This document shows, piece by piece, positions 60,664 through 64,000 of a DNA stretch of 64,000 nucleotides. Made by a program: the position numbers and the translations under genes. Origin of the DNA: Streptomyces camelliae (lineage in GTDB: Bacteria; Actinomycetota; Actinomycetes; Streptomycetales; Streptomycetaceae); NCBI RefSeq assembly GCF_027625935.1, contig NZ_CP115300.1:7750001-7814000 (forward strand). Reading direction: 5' to 3'. The notes under the pieces were generated by a model. It saw only the letters and a program-made list of their open reading frames with translations, was not told where the DNA came from and searched no databases. Every line of letters starts with the position of its first letter. Within the stretch, counting starts at the first letter, position 1.

Positions 60664-61386
60664 GTGCGAGACATCGACGAGCTGACACAGGTGGCCGACC
60701 CGGCCTGGCCGGAACTGCGGCGGGCGTTCGCCGACAGCGCCGTACCCGTACAGGTGCTGCCCGCCGACGCGGACGAGGGCCGCCGCTGCCTGACGCAGCT
60801 CCAGGTCACGGCACGCTCCACGCTGGGTGCACTGGCCCTGCACTGCGGCGGGCTCGTCCTGGACGACGGCTGGGTGCGGGTGTACGGCGCGGGTTCGGCC
60901 GCCGATGGAATGCCGGGCCTCGGCCGGGTCAACGGGTTCCCCGCGGACCCCGACCCCGACTGGTACCCGGCGCACGGTCTGGTCGTCGGCCACGATGTGC
61001 TCGGCGGGGTGTTCTGCCTGAACGGCCACGACCCCGCCCGCGCCGGGCGACCCGGTGCGCCCGGACAGATGACGTACTTCGCACCCGACACCCTGGAGTG
61101 GGAGGCGCTGGACATGGGCCACTCCGCCTGGGTGGGCTGGCTGCTGTCCGGCCGGCTGGAGACGTTCTACGACGGGCTGCGCTGGCCGGCCTGGCGGGAG
61201 GAGGCGGCGGCTCTGGACCTCGCCCAGGGCATCACCGTCTTCCCGCCTCTGTGGACCGAGCAGGCCCACGCGGACCTGGCCGGGACCGCCCGGCGGCCGG
61301 TGGCGATGCGTGAGGTCCTCGGCGTCGCCGCCGACTCCGCCCGGCAGCTGGGCGCGGGCGAGCCCGGGTTCCTCGGTGACGTGTGA
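60664..61386 (+). CDS. DUF2625 family protein (240 aa)
   Basis: GTG start (VRDIDELTQVADPAWPELRRAF). PVQVLPADADEGRRCLTQLQVTARSTLGALALHCGGLVLDDGWVRVYGAG is the family signature as I recall it from DUF2625 proteins of other bacteria. Function unknown, probably an immunity or stress-type protein in other species. No membrane segments. Confidence 0.85.
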   Translation: MRDIDELTQVADPAWPELRRAFADSAVPVQVLPADADEGRRCLTQLQVTARSTLGALALHCGGLVLDDGWVRVYGAGSAADGMPGLGRVNGFPADPDPDWYPAHGLVVGHDVLGGVFCLNGHDPARAGRPGAPGQMTYFAPDTLEWEALDMGHSAWVGWLLSGRLETFYDGLRWPAWREEAAALDLAQGITVFPPLWTEQAHADLAGTARRPVAMREVLGVAADSARQLGAGEPGFLGDV

Positions 61387-61392
61387 GCGCCC

Positions 61393-61611
61393 TCAGCCGG
61401 TGACGCGGATCCGGCACATCAGCAGCGCGTATGCCGCCGCCGACACGAGCAGACCGGCCGGCAGGGTCAGGCCGTCGACGCCGCCCAGGGCCGCGGCCAC
61501 GGGCCCGGTGCAGACGGTGTCGACGCAGAGCGCGGAGGCGGTGACGCCCGCCCCGAGGGCCGGCGCCCCGGACCGGTTGACCCCGCCGGTGTACCAGAAG
61601 GGACTCGTGCG
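61393..61611 (-). pseudogene. C-terminal remnant of an NCS1-family purine/pyrimidine permease
   Basis: The minus frame from about 61611 to the stop at 61393 reads SPFWYTGGVNRSGAPALGAGVTASALCVDTVCTGPVAAALGGVDGLTLPAGLLVSAAAYALLMCRIRVTG, the last two membrane segments and end of nucleobase:cation symporters. All of the N-terminal 10 segments are missing; upstream the frame becomes unrelated. A permease truncated by deletion. Confidence 0.75.
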
Positions 61612-61931
61612 GGACTCGTCGCCGAGGGCGAGTCCGTCCACGCCTGCTCGCCCGACCCGCAGCGCTACACCCAGGTGACCACGGCCCTGCACCGCGCCGG
61701 TGTGCCGACGGCCACGCACGCAATCGGGGACGCGGCCGTGCGCCACGTGCTCGACTCGGTGCAGCCGCGGGGGAGGAGGACCGCGCGAGCCGGATCACCG
61801 TCGGGTACCGGACCGACCTGACCGTGCTGGCGGAGGATCCGCTGAGGGTGGCGGACACGGATCTGGCGGCGGTGCCGGTCGTACTCACGGTGGTCGGGGG
61901 CCGGGTCACTCATCAGGGGACGGGGCTGTAA
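61612..61931 (+). pseudogene. Remnant of an amidohydrolase (YtcJ-like)
   Basis: The plus strand first reads AGLVAEGESVHACSPDPQRYTQVTTALHRAGVPTATHAIGDAAVRHVLDSVQP, a segment near the metal-binding HAIGD of amidohydrolase-3 proteins, then, in another frame, SRITVGYRTDLTVLAEDPLRVADTDLAAVPVVLTVVGGRVTHQGTGL to the stop at 61931. The part between is deleted and the frames differ by one, and the N-terminal catalytic half is missing. It abuts the permease remnant head to head. Confidence 0.75.
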
Positions 61932-61945
61932 AGCCCCCGGCACTC

Positions 61946-62572
61946 TCAGCGGCGTTCCCGTCGTCGGCGCCACGCCTCGATCAGCAACGGCAGCATCGAC
62001 ACCACGACAACCGCGGCCACCAGCGGCAGCAGATAGTCGTCGACGTTCGGAACCGACGACCCCAGGCTGTACCCGGCGAGGACGAGGGCCTGTGACCACA
62101 GCACGCCACTCACGGTCTGCCACAGGGTGAAGGTGCGGACAGGCACCCCCAGCGCACCGGCCACGGGATGCAACACCGTCCGCAGCAGTGGCACGAACCG
62201 GCCGATGACCAGTGCCTTCCCGTAGCCGTACCGCGCGAGCAGCTCCTCGGCGCGGGCGGCCGCGGCCTTCACCCGGCGACTGGAGGTGCGCGCCAGCAGC
62301 GCCCGGCCGCCCTGCCGCCCGATCAGATACCCGACCTGGCCGCCCGCCACCGCCCCGACGGCCGCGCACAGCAGCACCTGCCACAGCGCGAGCCGGGGCG
62401 GCTGGTGCGCGCCGCCGGCGCACAGCACTCCGGCCGGGAACAGCAGGGTGTCGCCGGGCAGGAAGAAGCCGACCACCAGCAGACCGGACTCCGCGAAGAT
62501 CACCACCAGGACGCCGAGCGCGCCGAAGGCGGCCAGCACCGAGGCGCTGTTCAACGGATTGACGGCGATCAC
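61946..62572 (-). CDS. DedA-family membrane protein (208 aa)
   Basis: GTG start (VIAVNPLNSASVLAAFGALGVLVVIFAESGLLVVGFFLPGDTLLFPAGVL). The E-x-G-L-P-G-D motif, GQVGYLIGRQGG and the RFVPLLRTVLHPVAGALGV motif with essential Arg are typical of the DedA/SNARE-associated family, members of which are linked to undecaprenyl-phosphate and phospholipid scrambling. Single gene. Confidence 0.93.
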   Translation of the reverse strand: MIAVNPLNSASVLAAFGALGVLVVIFAESGLLVVGFFLPGDTLLFPAGVLCAGGAHQPPRLALWQVLLCAAVGAVAGGQVGYLIGRQGGRALLARTSSRRVKAAAARAEELLARYGYGKALVIGRFVPLLRTVLHPVAGALGVPVRTFTLWQTVSGVLWSQALVLAGYSLGSSVPNVDDYLLPLVAAVVVVSMLPLLIEAWRRRRERR

Positions 62573-62647
62573 CTGGGCGCGCCTCCTGGCCTACTCGCAG
62601 CCTCGTCGCGGGCCGCTTGCTCACCAGGATCGCCCGCCCGGCAGAAA

Positions 62648-62677
62648 ACCGCCCGCGTCCCTTCGGACGCGGGCGGT
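62648..62677. terminator. Strong hairpin terminator
   Basis: ACCGCCCGCGTCC and GGACGCGGGCGGT form a 13-bp stem with CTTC loop. It lies between the DedA start and fragments to the right; no intact gene ends near it on either strand, so the transcript it stops may come from a decayed gene. Confidence 0.8.
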
Positions 62678-62838
62678 GTCTGCCCTCCTCTCCGGCTCCG
62701 GTCAGCGCGTGACCGCCGCTCTCCGTGTGGCCGGACCCGGGTGTCTCGCCGGCGGCCGTCGCGCCGTCCGCGTGGACCGCGAACGCGGCCGTGCCGTGAA
62801 GGAGACCTTCGGACCGGGCTCGGTGCCGCCGTCGCCGG

Positions 62839-63042
62839 GCTCGCCTCGACGCGGCGGACGCCTTCCCAGGCGCCGCCGAACTACGGCCACTCTCCTGCGC
62901 GTTGCTGCGGCGCGGGCCGGGAGCCGCCGTCGTGCCGGGTCAGGAGGGGGACACCTTCGTCATCGACTCCGACGACCCCGCCGCGATGCTGGTGGACACC
63001 CCGCGCTGGAGCACCACGCCGGCCACGCGCCACGAGCCCTGA
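62839..63042 (+). pseudogene. C-terminal remnant of an unidentified gene
   Basis: One plus frame reads ARLDAADAFPGAAELRPLSCALLRRGPGAAVVPGQEGDTFVIDSDDPAAMLVDTPRW...RHEP to a stop at 63042, a protein-like stretch of about 68 residues. Upstream at 62709-62820 another frame (VTAALRVAGPGCLAGGRR...VKETFGPGS) might be the rest, separated by a frameshift. I do not identify it. Apart from the hairpin above, 62573-62708 shows nothing else. Confidence 0.4.
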
Positions 63043-63072
63043 CCCGCACCTTCGTCCATGCCCGCCGGGCGC

Positions 63073-63999
63073 TCAGCCGACGTGCAAGGTGAGCGCCGCC
63101 GTGTGCAGCCGGCCGGCCGTCCGGAACTGCAGGAACAGCCGCCAGTTCCCCGACTGGGCGAACTCGGCGTGGAAGGTCAGCGTCGGCCCGCCGTGGTCGC
63201 CGTCGACCTTGCTCTCCGGGTGCAGATGCGCGAAGGCCAGGTCGCCCTGGTGGAACGCGGTCAGGTGGGCGTAGGTGTCCAGATAGGGCTGGAGGTCGGT
63301 GACCGGCTTGCCGTCCTTGGTGACGGTGGCGGTGAGCTGATGGGCCATGCCGGCCATCGGGGCGCCCTTGACGGTGATCGTGTAGCCGTCGACCGTCGTG
63401 GTGCCGGACGCCTTTGCCAACGGCGTGGTCATCGCCATGCCGGGCACCTTCACGGTCCGGCTGAGGACGAAGTCCTTGCCCTTGCCCGAGCCGCTGTCCG
63501 GGACGAAGGAGGCGTACAGCCGCCAGGTGCCCGGCTGCAGCGCGGCCAGCGGCGCGGTCCAGGTGCCGTCCGGGGCCATGGCCGGGTGCACGTGCTGGAA
63601 GCCGGAGAGGTCGGAGCGGATGGCGTAGAAGTGCATGCGCTCTGTCTGGTCGACGGCGAACGCGGTGACCGGCTTGCCGTCCGGACCGGTGACGGTGAAG
63701 CGGTAGCCGGTCGCCTTGCCTGCGGTGAGGGTCGCGGCGGAGGAGGCCATCCGATAGCCGTCCTTCGCGTCGGCCAGCCCGTTGCCGGTCGCGGCGCTGT
63801 TCATGCCGGGCATGTTCGACATGTCGCCGGACGACGCCGAGGAGGAGGGGGAGGGGGTGCCGCTGTGGTTCATGCCGGTCATGGAGCCGTTGTCGGTTCC
63901 GGAGCCGGATCCGGAACCGCATGCGGTCAGGGTGAGGGCGAGGGCCGCGGTGGCGGCCGCCGCGAGAGCGTGACGAGTCGTCCGGAGAGCCTTGTACAT
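63073..63999 (-). CDS. Met/His-rich secreted lipoprotein (308 aa)
   Basis: Signal with lipobox LALTLTAC, lipidated Cys27, followed by a Gly/Ser/Asp/Met/His region (MTGMNHSGTPSPSSSASSGDMSNMPGMN), typical of copper-trafficking proteins, and then two beta-domains: YRFTVTGPDGKPVTAFAVDQTERMHFYAIRSDLSGFQHVHPAMAPDGTW and TVTKDGKPVTDLQPYLDTYAHLTAFHQGDLAFAHLHPES. HVHP and HLHP are candidate metal ligands. Heavy-metal handling is inferred. ATG 63999 lies one base from the window edge, so its promoter is not visible. Confidence 0.88.
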   Translation of the reverse strand: MYKALRTTRHALAAAATAALALTLTACGSGSGSGTDNGSMTGMNHSGTPSPSSSASSGDMSNMPGMNSAATGNGLADAKDGYRMASSAATLTAGKATGYRFTVTGPDGKPVTAFAVDQTERMHFYAIRSDLSGFQHVHPAMAPDGTWTAPLAALQPGTWRLYASFVPDSGSGKGKDFVLSRTVKVPGMAMTTPLAKASGTTTVDGYTITVKGAPMAGMAHQLTATVTKDGKPVTDLQPYLDTYAHLTAFHQGDLAFAHLHPESKVDGDHGGPTLTFHAEFAQSGNWRLFLQFRTAGRLHTAALTLHVG

Positions 64000-64000
64000 G

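Overview
The window is high-GC chromosomal DNA of a Streptomyces or very close actinomycete. Direct signs are the strong G/C third-position bias, GTG and TTG starts with GGAGG-type ribosome sites, a WhiJ/AbaA-type XRE-DUF397-ATPase module, the rppA-CYP158-cupin pigment operon, MurT/GatD, a CtaG-type oxidase assembly protein, F420-type LLM oxidoreductase, and NlpC/P60 under a c-di-AMP riboswitch. The gene order (purB, bio genes, urease, tripeptidyl aminopeptidase, rppA/P450, ligase) is as I recall it from the conserved Streptomyces core. No rRNA, tRNA, CRISPR array, insertion sequence or prophage was seen.

0-10 kb: the 5' two thirds of purB runs off the left edge. A poorly conserved stretch follows, with a 57-residue membrane protein, a tandem pair of paralogous membrane proteins and decayed fragments. 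Then come a GDSL hydrolase, about 1 kb of non-coding tandem repeats (including two exact 150-bp copies), a pair of CNNM/CorC-like membrane proteins, an acetyltransferase and an LLM oxidoreductase. 10-19.5 kb: a MacB-like ABC exporter, an RHH/Doc-like pair, a methyltransferase, and the biotin genes bioB-bioA-bioD divergent from bioF. 19.5-24 kb: the XRE/DUF397/ATPase module, the riboswitch-controlled NlpC/P60 hydrolase, a ClpP homologue lacking its catalytic His, and a divergent YefM/Phd antitoxin with a TGTACA operator.

24-30 kb: ureABCFGD urease operon and a secreted tripeptidyl aminopeptidase. 30-38 kb: a PlsC acyltransferase, two SpoIIE-type phosphatases, and arginine-related rocD-ddaH with an Lrp regulator. 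38-43 kb: ctaG, pfkA, gatD-murT (lipid II amidation), and peptide deformylase. 43-48 kb: a TetR regulator divergent from an acyl-CoA dehydrogenase, and the rppA-P450-cupin operon for flaviolin-type pigment. 48-57 kb: succinic semialdehyde dehydrogenase, NUDIX, ATP-dependent DNA ligase, a thioredoxin-reductase-like enzyme divergent from an XRE-cupin regulator, and a quinone reductase with two acyl-CoA dehydrogenases. 57-64 kb: exported phosphodiesterase-type proteins, small conserved proteins, a head-to-head pair of decayed permease and amidohydrolase genes, a DedA protein and a Met/His-rich lipoprotein.

Most of the window is ordinary conserved chromosome. The best leads are the inactive-looking ClpP next to an orphan antitoxin, the Cys/His-rich tail on BioB, the degenerate Doc-like pair, the acyl-CoA dehydrogenase pair with one catalytic subunit, the 150-bp repeat block, and several undescribed palindromes in front of genes. 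I found no clear new multi-gene system.
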